Shown in pieces: positions 34,589 to 42,589 of a stretch of DNA of 64,000 bases (the first letter of the stretch is position 1; every line of letters begins with the position of its first letter). Location of the stretch: NCBI GenBank assembly GCA_900772845.1, contig CAAGSD010000022.1, positions 18,701 to 82,700 of the forward strand. The letters run 5' to 3'. The translations under genes and the position numbers were made by a program. Source of the DNA: Lachnospiraceae bacterium. Lineage in GTDB: Bacteria; Bacillota; Clostridia; Lachnospirales; Lachnospiraceae. The notes beneath the pieces were generated by a model, which saw only the letters and a program-made list of their open reading frames with translations, searched no databases and had not been told where the DNA came from.

Positions 34589-36190
34589 ATGAAGCTTGTG
34601 TTTGTGGGGGCAGACCATGAAGTAACCGGAAGCTGCCATTATCTGGAGGTAGCCGGAAAGCATATTCTGGTGGATTACGGTATGGAGCAGGGCATCAATG
34701 TATTTGAAAATGTTCCGCTGCCGGTGGCGGAATCCATGATCGATTATGTCTTTCTGACGCATGCCCATGTGGATCATTCGGGACTTCTGCCACTTCTATA
34801 TGCCAGAGGATTCAGAGGCCAGATCTATGCCACGGATGCCACGGCGGATCTGTGCAGCATCATGCTACGTGACTGTGCGCATATCCAGAGTGCTGAGGCA
34901 GAGTGGAAGAACCGCAAGGCAAAACGTTCTGCCAACAATGCAGTGGTGGAACCGTTGTATACCATGGAGGATGCGGACGGCGTGATCCGCAGACTGGTTC
35001 CCTGTCATTACAATACGATCGTAGAAGTGTGCGAGGGCGTGAAGATCCGTTTCACGGATATCGGACATCTGCTGGGGTCTGCCAGCATCGAAGTCTGGCT
35101 GACAGAGGACGGCAATACGAAGAAGATCGTATTTTCCGGCGATATCGGCAACAAGCATCAGCCGCTGTTGAAGGATCCCACACCCACAAAAGAAGCGGAT
35201 TATGTGGTCATGGAGTCTACCTACGGTGACAGGATGCATCCCAAGGACAAACTAGACTATGTGGCGGAATTGACAAAGGTACTGCAGGAGACACTGGATC
35301 GTGGCGGTAATGTGGTGATTCCTTCCTTTGCGGTGGGCCGTACTCAGGAGATCCTGTATTTCCTGCGGAAAATCAAGGTGGGACGTCTGGTCAAAGGACA
35401 TGAGGATTTCCCGGTGTATGTGGACAGTCCCATGGCGGTGGAGGCCACCGGTATATTTCAGGAGAATCGTTTTGAGTGCTTTGATGACGAGGCTATGGAA
35501 TATGTGAAAGAGGGCATCAACCCCATTGCATTTTCGGGATTGAAGCTGTCCATCACCAGTGAGGAATCCAAGGCCATCAATTTTGACGAGACCCCCAAGG
35601 TCATCATTTCCGCTTCCGGTATGTGTGATGCGGGACGTATCCGCCATCATCTGAAGCATAACCTGTGGAGAGAAGAATGTACGATTCTCTTCGTGGGTTA
35701 CCAGTCCGTGGGAACCCTGGGCAGAACGCTGGTAGAGGGTGTCGATGAGGTAAAGCTTTTCGGTGAGACCATTCAGGTGCGGGCACAGATCCGGAAACTG
35801 GCGGGATTAAGCGGCCATGCGGACAAAGAAGGACTGATCGAGTGGATCCAGGCCTTTGAAGAGAAGCCGAAAAAGGTGTTTGTGGTACACGGTGAAGACA
35901 GTGCCTGCACTGCATTCACTGAATGCCTGAAGATCGAGTATGGGCAGAGGGCTTACGCACCTTATAGTGGCACGGAGTTCGACCTGATCAGCAATAAATT
36001 TACCTATGAGGCTGCACCGGTTGCCGTGAAGAAAAAGACGAAGCCTGTCACCGGAGTCTTCGAGAGGCTGTTGGCTTCTGCAAGACGTCTGTTGGCGCTG
36101 GTTACCAAGAGCGAGGGTGTCATGACCAATAAGGACATGGCCAAGTTCGCCGACCAGATCAATTCCCTGTGTGACAAATGGGAAATATAA
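34589..36190 (+). CDS. Beta-CASP metallo-beta-lactamase-fold RNase-like protein
   Basis: A 533-residue hydrolase of the beta-CASP group (CPSF73/RNase J-like, YSH1-type). Zinc motifs are HAHVDHSGLLPLL, later GHLLGSASIEVW, SGDIGN, then beta-CASP motifs ESTYGDR, PSFAVGRTQE, ISASGMCDAGRI and LSGHADKEGL. This suggests RNA endo- or exonuclease activity, but substrates of this subgroup in Clostridia are not established. A strong GGGAGGTAG precedes the ATG. About 60 C-terminal residues after the core are basic, then acidic. The stop codon lies within the outermost stem of the structured element that follows. Confidence 0.92.
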   Translation: MKLVFVGADHEVTGSCHYLEVAGKHILVDYGMEQGINVFENVPLPVAESMIDYVFLTHAHVDHSGLLPLLYARGFRGQIYATDATADLCSIMLRDCAHIQSAEAEWKNRKAKRSANNAVVEPLYTMEDADGVIRRLVPCHYNTIVEVCEGVKIRFTDIGHLLGSASIEVWLTEDGNTKKIVFSGDIGNKHQPLLKDPTPTKEADYVVMESTYGDRMHPKDKLDYVAELTKVLQETLDRGGNVVIPSFAVGRTQEILYFLRKIKVGRLVKGHEDFPVYVDSPMAVEATGIFQENRFECFDDEAMEYVKEGINPIAFSGLKLSITSEESKAINFDETPKVIISASGMCDAGRIRHHLKHNLWREECTILFVGYQSVGTLGRTLVEGVDEVKLFGETIQVRAQIRKLAGLSGHADKEGLIEWIQAFEEKPKKVFVVHGEDSACTAFTECLKIEYGQRAYAPYSGTEFDLISNKFTYEAAPVAVKKKTKPVTGVFERLLASARRLLALVTKSEGVMTNKDMAKFADQINSLCDKWEI

Positions 36191-36340
36191 GTGCATTCAT
36201 AGGAAGTATTTCTGACTGCTTGCAGGCAGGAAATACTTCCTATGAGAGGCATAAGCAACCCTGAGTATGCAGGACGAGAGTCCGGAATACGAAGGGGTGT
36301 ACGATTTCGAGAGTGCGAAGCGCGGAGAAATCGGTTATAT
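36185..36340 (+). repeat. Structured element family 1, copy A (before thyA)
   Basis: Outer stem ATATAA (36185-36190) / TTATAT (36335-36340). First hairpin: ATAGGAAGTATTTC / GAAATACTTCCTAT. Second arm: ACCC-TGA-GTAT-GCA-GGAC-GAGA-GTCC-GGA-ATAC-GAA-GGGGT, i.e. three short helices separated by TGA/GAA and GCA/GGA internal loops. Third arm: CGATTTC / GAAATCG around GAGAGTGC-GAA-GCGCGGA. The same architecture recurs in copies B, C and D with different stem sequences. Confidence 0.75.
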
Positions 36341-36499
36341 AACATAATAAGATTCTCCATCAGCTTCTGCGTGACTGCTTGCAGTCAAGGCTTTTGGCTG
36401 ATGAGAGAATCAAACTGATATGAGTAAGCAAGGCGGTAGCCTGGAATACGAATATCAGAGCGATTTCGAGAGTGCGAAGCACGGAGAAATCGGTTATAT
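36337..36499 (+). repeat. Structured element family 1, copy B (before thyA)
   Basis: Outer stem ATATAAC (36337-36343, shared with the tail of copy A) / GTTATAT (36493-36499). First hairpin: GATTCTC-ATCAGC / GCTGAT-GAGAATC with an inner TGACTGC/GCAGTCA. Second arm: CTGATA-TGA-GTAA-GCA-AGGC-GGTA-GCCT-GGA-ATAC-GAA-TATCAG. Third arm: CGATTTC / GAAATCG around GAGAGTGC-GAA-GCACGGA. It ends 26 bases before the thyA start codon. Confidence 0.75.
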
Positions 36500-36525
36500 A
36501 TTAGAAGATAGAATAAGGAGACAAC

Positions 36526-37374
36526 ATGAGCTTAGCTGATCATATTTTTATCGATATGTGTAATGACATTCTGACCAACGGTACCAGCACGGAGGGCGAG
36601 AAAGTGCGTCCCCATTGGCCGGACGGCACCCCTGCCTACACTATTAAGAAATTCGGAGTAGTGAACCGGTACGACCTGTCGAAGGAGTTCCCAATCCTGA
36701 CCTTGCGCCGGACAGCAATAAAATCAGCCACGGATGAGATGCTGTGGATCTGGCAGCGCAAGTCCAACAACATTCATGACTTAAAAAGCCATGTCTGGGA
36801 TGAATGGGCGGATGCGGATGGTTCCATCGGTAAGGCCTACGGTTACCAGATGGGTGTGAAACATCAGTATAAGGAAGGCATGATGGATCAGGTGGACCGT
36901 GTGATCTATGATCTGAAAAACAATCCTTTCAGCCGCCGGATCATGACCAATATTTACGTGCATCAGGACTTGCATGAGATGAATCTGTATCCCTGTGCCT
37001 ACAGCATGACCTTTAATGTGACTCAGAAAAAGGGAGAGGACAGGCTGACCCTGAATGCCATTCTGAATCAGCGTTCCCAGGACGTGCTGGCAGCCAACAA
37101 CTGGAATGTGGTACAGTATGCGGTGTTGGTGCATATGCTGGCACAGGTCTGCGATATGAACGTGGGTGAGCTGGTGCATGTCATTGCGGATGCCCATATC
37201 TATGACCGTCATGTGGATGCCATTAAGGAACTCATCAGCAGAGAGCCTTTCCCGGCACCGAAGTTTTGGCTGAACCCGGAGATCAAGGACTTCTATCAGT
37301 TCACGCCGGATGATGTAAAGCTTGAAGGTTACCAGACCGGCGAACAGATCAAAGACATTCCCATAGCAATCTGA
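36526..37374 (+). CDS. thyA: Thymidylate synthase
   Basis: A 282-residue ThyA that methylates dUMP with methylene-tetrahydrofolate. Conserved parts: RRTAIKSATDEMLWIWQ, the catalytic Cys157 in NLYPCAYSM, then LNQRSQDVLAANNWNVVQYA and DAHIYDRHVDAI. The usual R-x-P-P-C-H is replaced by L-Y-P-C-A-Y, a divergent form seen in the long clostridial ThyA group. AATAAGGAGA precedes the ATG. Dihydrofolate reductase follows after 49 bases, as expected, because ThyA produces dihydrofolate. Two structured elements stand upstream and a fragment of the same family stands between thyA and folA. Confidence 0.95.
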   Translation: MSLADHIFIDMCNDILTNGTSTEGEKVRPHWPDGTPAYTIKKFGVVNRYDLSKEFPILTLRRTAIKSATDEMLWIWQRKSNNIHDLKSHVWDEWADADGSIGKAYGYQMGVKHQYKEGMMDQVDRVIYDLKNNPFSRRIMTNIYVHQDLHEMNLYPCAYSMTFNVTQKKGEDRLTLNAILNQRSQDVLAANNWNVVQYAVLVHMLAQVCDMNVGELVHVIADAHIYDRHVDAIKELISREPFPAPKFWLNPEIKDFYQFTPDDVKLEGYQTGEQIKDIPIAI

Positions 37375-37403
37375 TTTCGAGAGTGCAAGGCATGAAGAAA
37401 TCG
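37373..37403 (+). repeat. Remnant of structured element family 1 (third arm)
   Basis: GATTTC-GAGAGTGC-AAG-GCATGAA-GAAATC repeats the third arm of copies A and B, here alone between thyA and folA. It begins within the thyA stop codon and ends 20 bases before the folA ATG. Confidence 0.65.
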
Positions 37404-37423
37404 ATTATTCTAAGGAGGACAAT

Positions 37424-37918
37424 ATGAATTTAATCGTAGCAGTAGACAGTAACTGGGCCATCGGCAGCAAGAACGAACTGCTGATCCGCATCCCCAACGA
37501 TCACAAGCATTTCCGCGAAGAGACGACAGGTAAGGTAGTGGTTCTGGGACGCAAGACTTTGGAGACTTTCCCGCAGGGCATGCCTTTAAAGAACCGCATC
37601 AACATCATCTTATCCAAAGATCCAAACTACCAGGTGAAGGATGCCATCGTGGTACACTCCATCGAGGAGCTTCTGGAAGAACTGCAAAAATACGACGAGG
37701 AGAGCATCTACATCATCGGCGGCGAGAGCATTTATCGTCAGATGCTGCCCTATTGCGATGTGGCACATGTGACGAAGATCGATCATGCCTACGAGGCGGA
37801 TGCTTATTTCCCGGATCTGGACAGCGATCCCGAGTGGGAGATCACCGCAGACAGCGACGAGCAGGTCTATTTTGACATCACTTACCAGTTCTTGAAATAT
37901 GAGCGGAAAAAGTCTTAA
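37424..37918 (+). CDS. folA: Dihydrofolate reductase
   Basis: A 164-residue DHFR that regenerates tetrahydrofolate used by ThyA. Conserved parts: LIVAVDSNWAIGSKNELLIR, VVLGRKTLETFP, IYIIGGESIYRQMLPYCD, and TKIDHAYEADAYFPDL. The second residue of the usual W-x-x-P loop is changed (LLIRIPNDHKHF), with Asp retained as the expected proton donor region. TAAGGAGG gives a strong ribosome site. It forms a two-gene unit with thyA. Confidence 0.95.
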   Translation: MNLIVAVDSNWAIGSKNELLIRIPNDHKHFREETTGKVVVLGRKTLETFPQGMPLKNRINIILSKDPNYQVKDAIVVHSIEELLEELQKYDEESIYIIGGESIYRQMLPYCDVAHVTKIDHAYEADAYFPDLDSDPEWEITADSDEQVYFDITYQFLKYERKKS

Positions 37919-38039
37919 ATGCAATGACAGATATGTAGTGATTTTAATCTGAAAAAACTGTGAAAAGAAGAAAAACGACACATTTTCACTGAAAAAGTCA
38001 CTGGAAAACATAAATGTGTATATTGACTTTTATTACAAA

Positions 38040-38048
38040 TGGTATAAT
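38040..38048 (+). promoter_or_regulatory. Extended -10 promoter of ilvE
   Basis: TGG-TATAAT with TTGACT at 38023-38028 only 14 bases upstream, so the extended -10 probably carries the recognition. Confidence 0.55.
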
Positions 38049-38121
38049 AATGAAAATCAATAAATTCTGTTAAGAGAAATCAATGGACAGAGTGGTAAAC
38101 CGAGGAAAGAAGGAATACAAA

Positions 38122-39147
38122 ATGGAAAAGAAAAACATTGACTGGGGTAACATCGGTTTCGGTTATATCCCTACGGATTACAGATATGTGTCCAATTACA
38201 AGGATGGCAAATGGGATGACGGTCAGTTGACCCAGGACCCCAACATCGTATTAAATGAGTGTGCCGGTGTACTGCAGTATGCACAGACCGTATTCGAGGG
38301 TCTGAAGGCCTACACCACAGAAGACGGACATATCGTAACCTTCCGTCCTGACTTAAACGGTGAACGTCTGGAATCTTCCGCAGCAAGACTGGAGATGCCT
38401 ATTTTCCCCAAGGAGCGTTTCGTGGAAGCTGTTACCGAGACAGTTAAGGCGAACGATGCTTTCGTGCCTCCTTACGGCAGCGGTGCAACTCTGTACATTC
38501 GTCCTTATATGTTCGGCAGCAACCCTGTCATCGGTGTAAAGCCTGCGGATGAGTATCAGTTCCGTATCCTGTGCACCCCTGTAGGACCTTACTTCAAGGG
38601 CGGTGCTAAGCCCCTGACCATCCGTGTCACCGACTTTGACCGTGCGGCACCTCACGGAACCGGTCACATCAAGGCTGGCCTGAACTATGCTATGAGCTTA
38701 CATGCAATCGTATCCGCTCACAAGGAAGGCTACGATGAGAATATGTATCTGGATGCTGCTACCCGTACCAAGGTAGAGGAGACCGGCGGTGCGAACTTCC
38801 TGTTCGTTACCAAGGACAACAAAGTCGTAACTCCCAAGTCCGACAGTATCCTTCCGTCCATCACCCGTCGTTCTCTGGTATATGTTGCCAAGGAATACCT
38901 GGGACTGGAAGTAGAAGAGAGAGAAGTATACCTGGATGAAGTAAAAGACTTCGCAGAGGCTGGTCTGTGCGGTACCGCAGCAGTGATCTCCCCTGTAGGC
39001 AAGATCGTTGACCATGGCAAAGAAATCTGCCTGCCCAGCGGCATGACCGAGATGGGACCTGTCACCAAGAAACTGTATGAGACTCTGACCGGTATCCAGA
39101 TGGGCAGGATCGAAGCTCCTAAGGGCTGGATCCATGTAATCGAGTAA
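38122..39147 (+). CDS. ilvE: Branched-chain amino-acid aminotransferase
   Basis: A 341-residue PLP enzyme of fold type IV that interconverts branched-chain amino acids and their 2-oxo acids with glutamate. Seen: the segment QTVFEGLKAY, RPDLNGERLESSAARLEMP, IRPYMFGS, the PLP-lysine in GHIKAGLNYAMSL, and VEETGGANFLF. The long, eukaryote-like BCAT type II length is normal for Clostridia. The ATG at 38122 with AAGGAA six bases ahead is chosen over the in-frame ATG at 38083. It is monocistronic: own promoter and a terminator at 39192. Confidence 0.94.
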   Translation: MEKKNIDWGNIGFGYIPTDYRYVSNYKDGKWDDGQLTQDPNIVLNECAGVLQYAQTVFEGLKAYTTEDGHIVTFRPDLNGERLESSAARLEMPIFPKERFVEAVTETVKANDAFVPPYGSGATLYIRPYMFGSNPVIGVKPADEYQFRILCTPVGPYFKGGAKPLTIRVTDFDRAAPHGTGHIKAGLNYAMSLHAIVSAHKEGYDENMYLDAATRTKVEETGGANFLFVTKDNKVVTPKSDSILPSITRRSLVYVAKEYLGLEVEEREVYLDEVKDFAEAGLCGTAAVISPVGKIVDHGKEICLPSGMTEMGPVTKKLYETLTGIQMGRIEAPKGWIHVIE

Positions 39148-39191
39148 TCGGCGACAGAAGGTTTGGAATTGTTTAAAACAGGATAATCAGG

Positions 39192-39227
39192 AAATGCGTG
39201 TAGATCATCTCTGCACGCATTTTTTTG
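39192..39227 (+). terminator. Intrinsic terminator of ilvE
   Basis: Stem AAATGCGTG / CACGCATTT followed by TTTTTTG. Confidence 0.88.
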
Positions 39228-39228
39228 C

Positions 39229-39257
39229 TTGCGATGAGCCGGAGTTTGATGTAAAAT
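39229..39257 (+). promoter_or_regulatory. Promoter of the molybdenum cofactor gene cluster
   Basis: TTGCGA (39229-39234), 17-base spacer, TAAAAT (39252-39257). The last two bases of the -10 are part of the palindrome at 39256-39271. Confidence 0.6.
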
Positions 39258-39271
39258 GTAAGTGCTTACAT
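39256..39271 (+). promoter_or_regulatory. Palindromic operator 1 (formate/molybdenum regulon)
   Basis: ATGTAAGTGCTTACAT, perfect arms around a TG centre. The exact reverse complement occurs at 49063-49078, again starting four bases into the -10 box of a promoter. The site resembles LacI-family/CcpA cre boxes (TGWAANCGNTNWCA) except that the central CG is TG. Overlap with the -10 suggests repression. Confidence 0.7.
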
Positions 39272-39308
39272 AGAAATGTTACTTTGAATGATGGAAAGAG
39301 AACGATAA

Positions 39309-40133
39309 ATGCAGATCAACGACCGTATGGAACAACTACATAATGCCGTTGCACAGATTTACACCGCAGTGGAGCCGGACGGTCCCGGGAACTGTGGGAA
39401 GCAGGAATCTGGCAGAAGCAGAGAAATTGTCTGTGAACATTTCCTGGATGTCTATGTGGACGAGCAGTTGACATTCCGTCTGACCTGCACAGCCACACAT
39501 CTGCCGGAGCTGATACTGGGGAGACTTTTCACGGAAGGTTGGATCCAAAGCATCCGGGATGTGGAGAGCATTACGATCTGCGAGAGCGGTAGAAGCGCAA
39601 GAGTATTTTTGAAAGAGAATTTACAGAAAAGTGACAGGCAGACAGTCGTCGGCAGAGAAGCTACCTGTTGTACAGGAAATCAGACCTTTCTGGAAAAGAA
39701 CGGAAAAAGAGTATTACAGGAATTACCCCAGATGGAATGGCAGAATGCATGGATCTTTGGACTGGCGGAAAAATTTGCCGGGGATTCTGAACTGCACAGG
39801 CAGACCGGAGGAACTCACAGCAGTTATCTCGGGATAGGAGACAGATGTGTCTGCCATAGGGAAGATATTGGGAGACATAATGCGTTGGATAAATGCATCG
39901 GCTATGCATTGCGGGAACGGCTGGATCTGTCCGAATGCATTTTGTTCACTACGGGACGGGTACCAACGGATATGGTGCAGAAGGTGATCGCAGCAGGAAT
40001 CCCGGTGCTGGTATCCAAAGCAGTACCTACAGATCAGGCGATAGAACTTGCAAAAAAGTACCGGTTGAACCTGATCTGCAGAGCCTGGCCGGACCGGATG
40101 GAGATCTATCATGATGCAAGGAAACAGCTTTGA
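39309..40133 (+). CDS. fdhD: Formate dehydrogenase accessory sulfurtransferase
   Basis: A 274-residue FdhD, which passes sulfur from a cysteine desulfurase to the molybdenum cofactor of formate dehydrogenase. Family motifs: TGGTHSSYLGIGDRCVCHRE, then DIGRHNALDKCIG, then FTTGRVPTDMVQK and SKAVPTDQAIELA. The usual mobile loop cysteines (CGxC type) appear here as TCCTGNQTFL. It is the first gene of the cofactor cluster, 52 bases behind promoter and operator 1, which ties the cluster to the formate dehydrogenase operon at 49175-53733. Confidence 0.94.
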   Translation: MQINDRMEQLHNAVAQIYTAVEPDGPGNCGKQESGRSREIVCEHFLDVYVDEQLTFRLTCTATHLPELILGRLFTEGWIQSIRDVESITICESGRSARVFLKENLQKSDRQTVVGREATCCTGNQTFLEKNGKRVLQELPQMEWQNAWIFGLAEKFAGDSELHRQTGGTHSSYLGIGDRCVCHREDIGRHNALDKCIGYALRERLDLSECILFTTGRVPTDMVQKVIAAGIPVLVSKAVPTDQAIELAKKYRLNLICRAWPDRMEIYHDARKQL

Positions 40134-40202
40134 GCACATGCAGGGAATCTGCTGGATTTCGGGCAAACAGTATGGAATGAAACATAGTGAGAGGAGCCGC
40201 AC

Positions 40203-41402
40203 ATGAAAGAATTGGAAGAATGCCTGGAGGCATTGCTGACAGAGATAAATCCCATAGATAAAATCGAATCTGTGAATCTGACGTCTGCCTGTGACCGGAT
40301 CCTCGGTGAGGATATTGTGGCGCAGATGATGATCCCTCCCTATCCGAAGTCTGCCATGGACGGTTATGCTGTAAGAGCGGAAGATACCATTGGTGCGGAC
40401 AGGGAACATCCGGTACAGCTTCAGGTCGTGGGAGAACTATTCGCCGGTGATCATGAGCAGCTTCCCTGCCAGCCTGGCTGTGCGGTACGGGTGATGACCG
40501 GATCGTATGTACCGGAAGGATATGATGCGGTCATCCGACAGGAAGATACCGATTACGGGGAAGAACAGGTACAGGTCTGCCGAAGTATTACAACGGGAAC
40601 GAATTACTGCTGTGTGGGAGAGGACATCCGTAAAGGGGACCAGATTCTTACGCAGGGGACACGCCTGACAGCATTGCATATTGGCTTGCTGGCAAGTCTA
40701 GGAATTTACAGAGTGCCGGTCTATAAGAGAATCCGGTGCAGTATTTTATCTACCGGTTCGGAACTGATGGTACCGGGGCTGCCACTTTTACCCGGAAAGA
40801 TATATAATAGTATCGCTTATATGCTGCAGACTTCCATGGAAAGACAGGGAATACAGGTACCTTACATGGAAATCTGTGGGGATGAAAAAGAAGAATTGAA
40901 GAAACAGTTACAGAAAGCCTTGGAATTGGCAGATGTTGTCATCACTACCGGCGGTGTATCTGTGGGGAAAAAAGACCTACTGCCGGAGGTACTGGAAGAA
41001 CTTGGCGCAAAAAAAATATTTTCCCGTGCCAATATCCAACCGGGAACACCTACCATCGGAAGTGTACTGGATGGCAAAGTCATCTTAAGCCTGTCAGGAA
41101 ATCCCTATGCGGCGTATGCCAACTTTGAATATTATTTCTGGGAGCTTTCGTCGTATGTTTCACAGGATGAATCACTCAGGGTGAGAACGGAAAATGCAGT
41201 GCTTTCCAGTCCGTATCCGAAGGTGAATAAACTCAGACGCTTTGTCCGGGCTTATGCAGAGGAAGGCAGAGTGACACTGCCCACAGCGGTACATGCGTCT
41301 TCGGTGCTTTCCAACATGAGAGATTGTAATTGCTTTATTGATATAGAACCGGGACGGGAACTGCACCCCGGAGATGAAGTGAAAATCCAATACTTTAAAT
41401 GA
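40203..41402 (+). CDS. moeA: Molybdopterin molybdotransferase
   Basis: A 399-residue MoeA that inserts molybdate into adenylylated molybdopterin. Seen: PPYPKSAMDGYAVRAEDT, a beta-rich domain II, the GSELM segment, TTGGVSVGKKD of the MoaB-like catalytic domain, LSGNPYAAYANFE, and a C-terminal domain IV. GAGAGGAG precedes the ATG. There is a second molybdopterin-binding paralogue at 42590, so insertion of Mo versus W, or a regulatory role for one of them, may be separated. Confidence 0.94.
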   Translation: MKELEECLEALLTEINPIDKIESVNLTSACDRILGEDIVAQMMIPPYPKSAMDGYAVRAEDTIGADREHPVQLQVVGELFAGDHEQLPCQPGCAVRVMTGSYVPEGYDAVIRQEDTDYGEEQVQVCRSITTGTNYCCVGEDIRKGDQILTQGTRLTALHIGLLASLGIYRVPVYKRIRCSILSTGSELMVPGLPLLPGKIYNSIAYMLQTSMERQGIQVPYMEICGDEKEELKKQLQKALELADVVITTGGVSVGKKDLLPEVLEELGAKKIFSRANIQPGTPTIGSVLDGKVILSLSGNPYAAYANFEYYFWELSSYVSQDESLRVRTENAVLSSPYPKVNKLRRFVRAYAEEGRVTLPTAVHASSVLSNMRDCNCFIDIEPGRELHPGDEVKIQYFK

Positions 41403-41458
41403 TACTAAGGTCACAAGACAAATAGTTTCGACGTGCTTGCACGGGAGAAAAACGAAAA

Positions 41459-42550
41459 ATGCAGGAAATTCGGAAATTTACCCTTGGCACAGCGGTCCTT
41501 GCCGGTGGCAGGAGCAGCCGGATGGGACAGAACAAGGTCTTAATGGAATATCAGAACCGCAGATTCTTAAACAGAATCTGTGAAGAACTGCAGGGGTTCG
41601 ATGAGAAGCCCTGTATTTCTGCTGCCATGCCGGGCGAATATGAAGAACTGGGACTTCCCATCGTCTGTGATGAGCATCGTGAGATCGGTCCGATGGAGGG
41701 AATCCGTCAGGTCCTGATCCACACGTCCTGTGACTATGTATTTGTCTGTGCGGGGGACATGCCGTTTATTACGGGTGACCTGGTGCGGTATATGGCAGAA
41801 TTTATTTCCTCGGATTATGACTGCTATTGCATGGTGGATGAGGATCATATTCATCCCCTGTGCGCCGTTTATTCCAAAAAAGTGTTGCCTGTGATCGAGG
41901 AACTGATCGAGCAGGGGCAATACCGCCTGATGCAGATCCTGCGCAGGGTGCGGACCAAATACATCCGTCTGGAGAGTAGCTGCTTTGATAAAAAGCAGCT
42001 GCGTAATATCAATACCAGAGAAGAGTACGAAAGATTAAGCCTGCCGCTTATCTTCTGCGTCAGTGGAATCAAGGACAGCGGCAAGACCGGACTGATCATT
42101 AAGCTGATCAACGAGTTCATCCGGGACGGATACTGTGTAGGTGTGATCAAACATGACGGGCATGAGTACGCCATGGATCAGGAAGGAACGGATACCTATC
42201 GTTTTACGGAGGCAGGCGCCCAGATCAGTGCTATTTATTCCGACACGCAATCCTCTGTGAACCGTAAGGGAAAAGTGACTGCGGAGGATATGATAGCGGC
42301 CTGCAAAGATGTGGATGTTCTGATCCTGGAAGGAATGAAAAATTCCGACTACCCCAAGATAGAGGTGGTGCGGAGAGCGGTCTCCGACCGGCCGGTATGT
42401 GCCATGGAGCATCTGATGGCAGTAGCCACGGACGTGGTGCCGCAGGATAGTGTGAAGTGTCCCGTGTATGATATAAATGATGTGGCAGGAATATATTCCT
42501 GTATTTTAAGTTACTTCGGCATTAGCGGGAGAACGGTGACAGAGTCGTAA
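41459..42550 (+). CDS. MobA-MobB fusion, cofactor guanylylation
   Basis: A 363-residue two-domain protein. Residues 1-190 are MobA-like (AVLAGGRSSRMGQNK, CAGDMPFITGDLV), which links GMP to molybdopterin to give the bis-MGD form used by formate dehydrogenases. Residues 198-360 are MobB-like with P-loop GIKDSGKT at 203-210 and VIKHDGHEYAMDQEGTDTYR. Fusion of the two is known in Clostridia. GGGAG is about ten bases upstream. Its position between moeA and the second molybdopterin-binding gene fits one late-step assembly unit. Confidence 0.93.
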   Translation: MQEIRKFTLGTAVLAGGRSSRMGQNKVLMEYQNRRFLNRICEELQGFDEKPCISAAMPGEYEELGLPIVCDEHREIGPMEGIRQVLIHTSCDYVFVCAGDMPFITGDLVRYMAEFISSDYDCYCMVDEDHIHPLCAVYSKKVLPVIEELIEQGQYRLMQILRRVRTKYIRLESSCFDKKQLRNINTREEYERLSLPLIFCVSGIKDSGKTGLIIKLINEFIRDGYCVGVIKHDGHEYAMDQEGTDTYRFTEAGAQISAIYSDTQSSVNRKGKVTAEDMIAACKDVDVLILEGMKNSDYPKIEVVRRAVSDRPVCAMEHLMAVATDVVPQDSVKCPVYDINDVAGIYSCILSYFGISGRTVTES

Positions 42551-42589
42551 ACCGCCCGGAGCAGAAGTGCTTGTGGAATGGAGATTACG

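Noticed and set aside
36185..36499. Tetrahydrofolate riboswitch upstream of thyA-folA
   Set aside because: Architecture and conserved loops differ from both known THF classes as I know them, and the family is found before unrelated genes.
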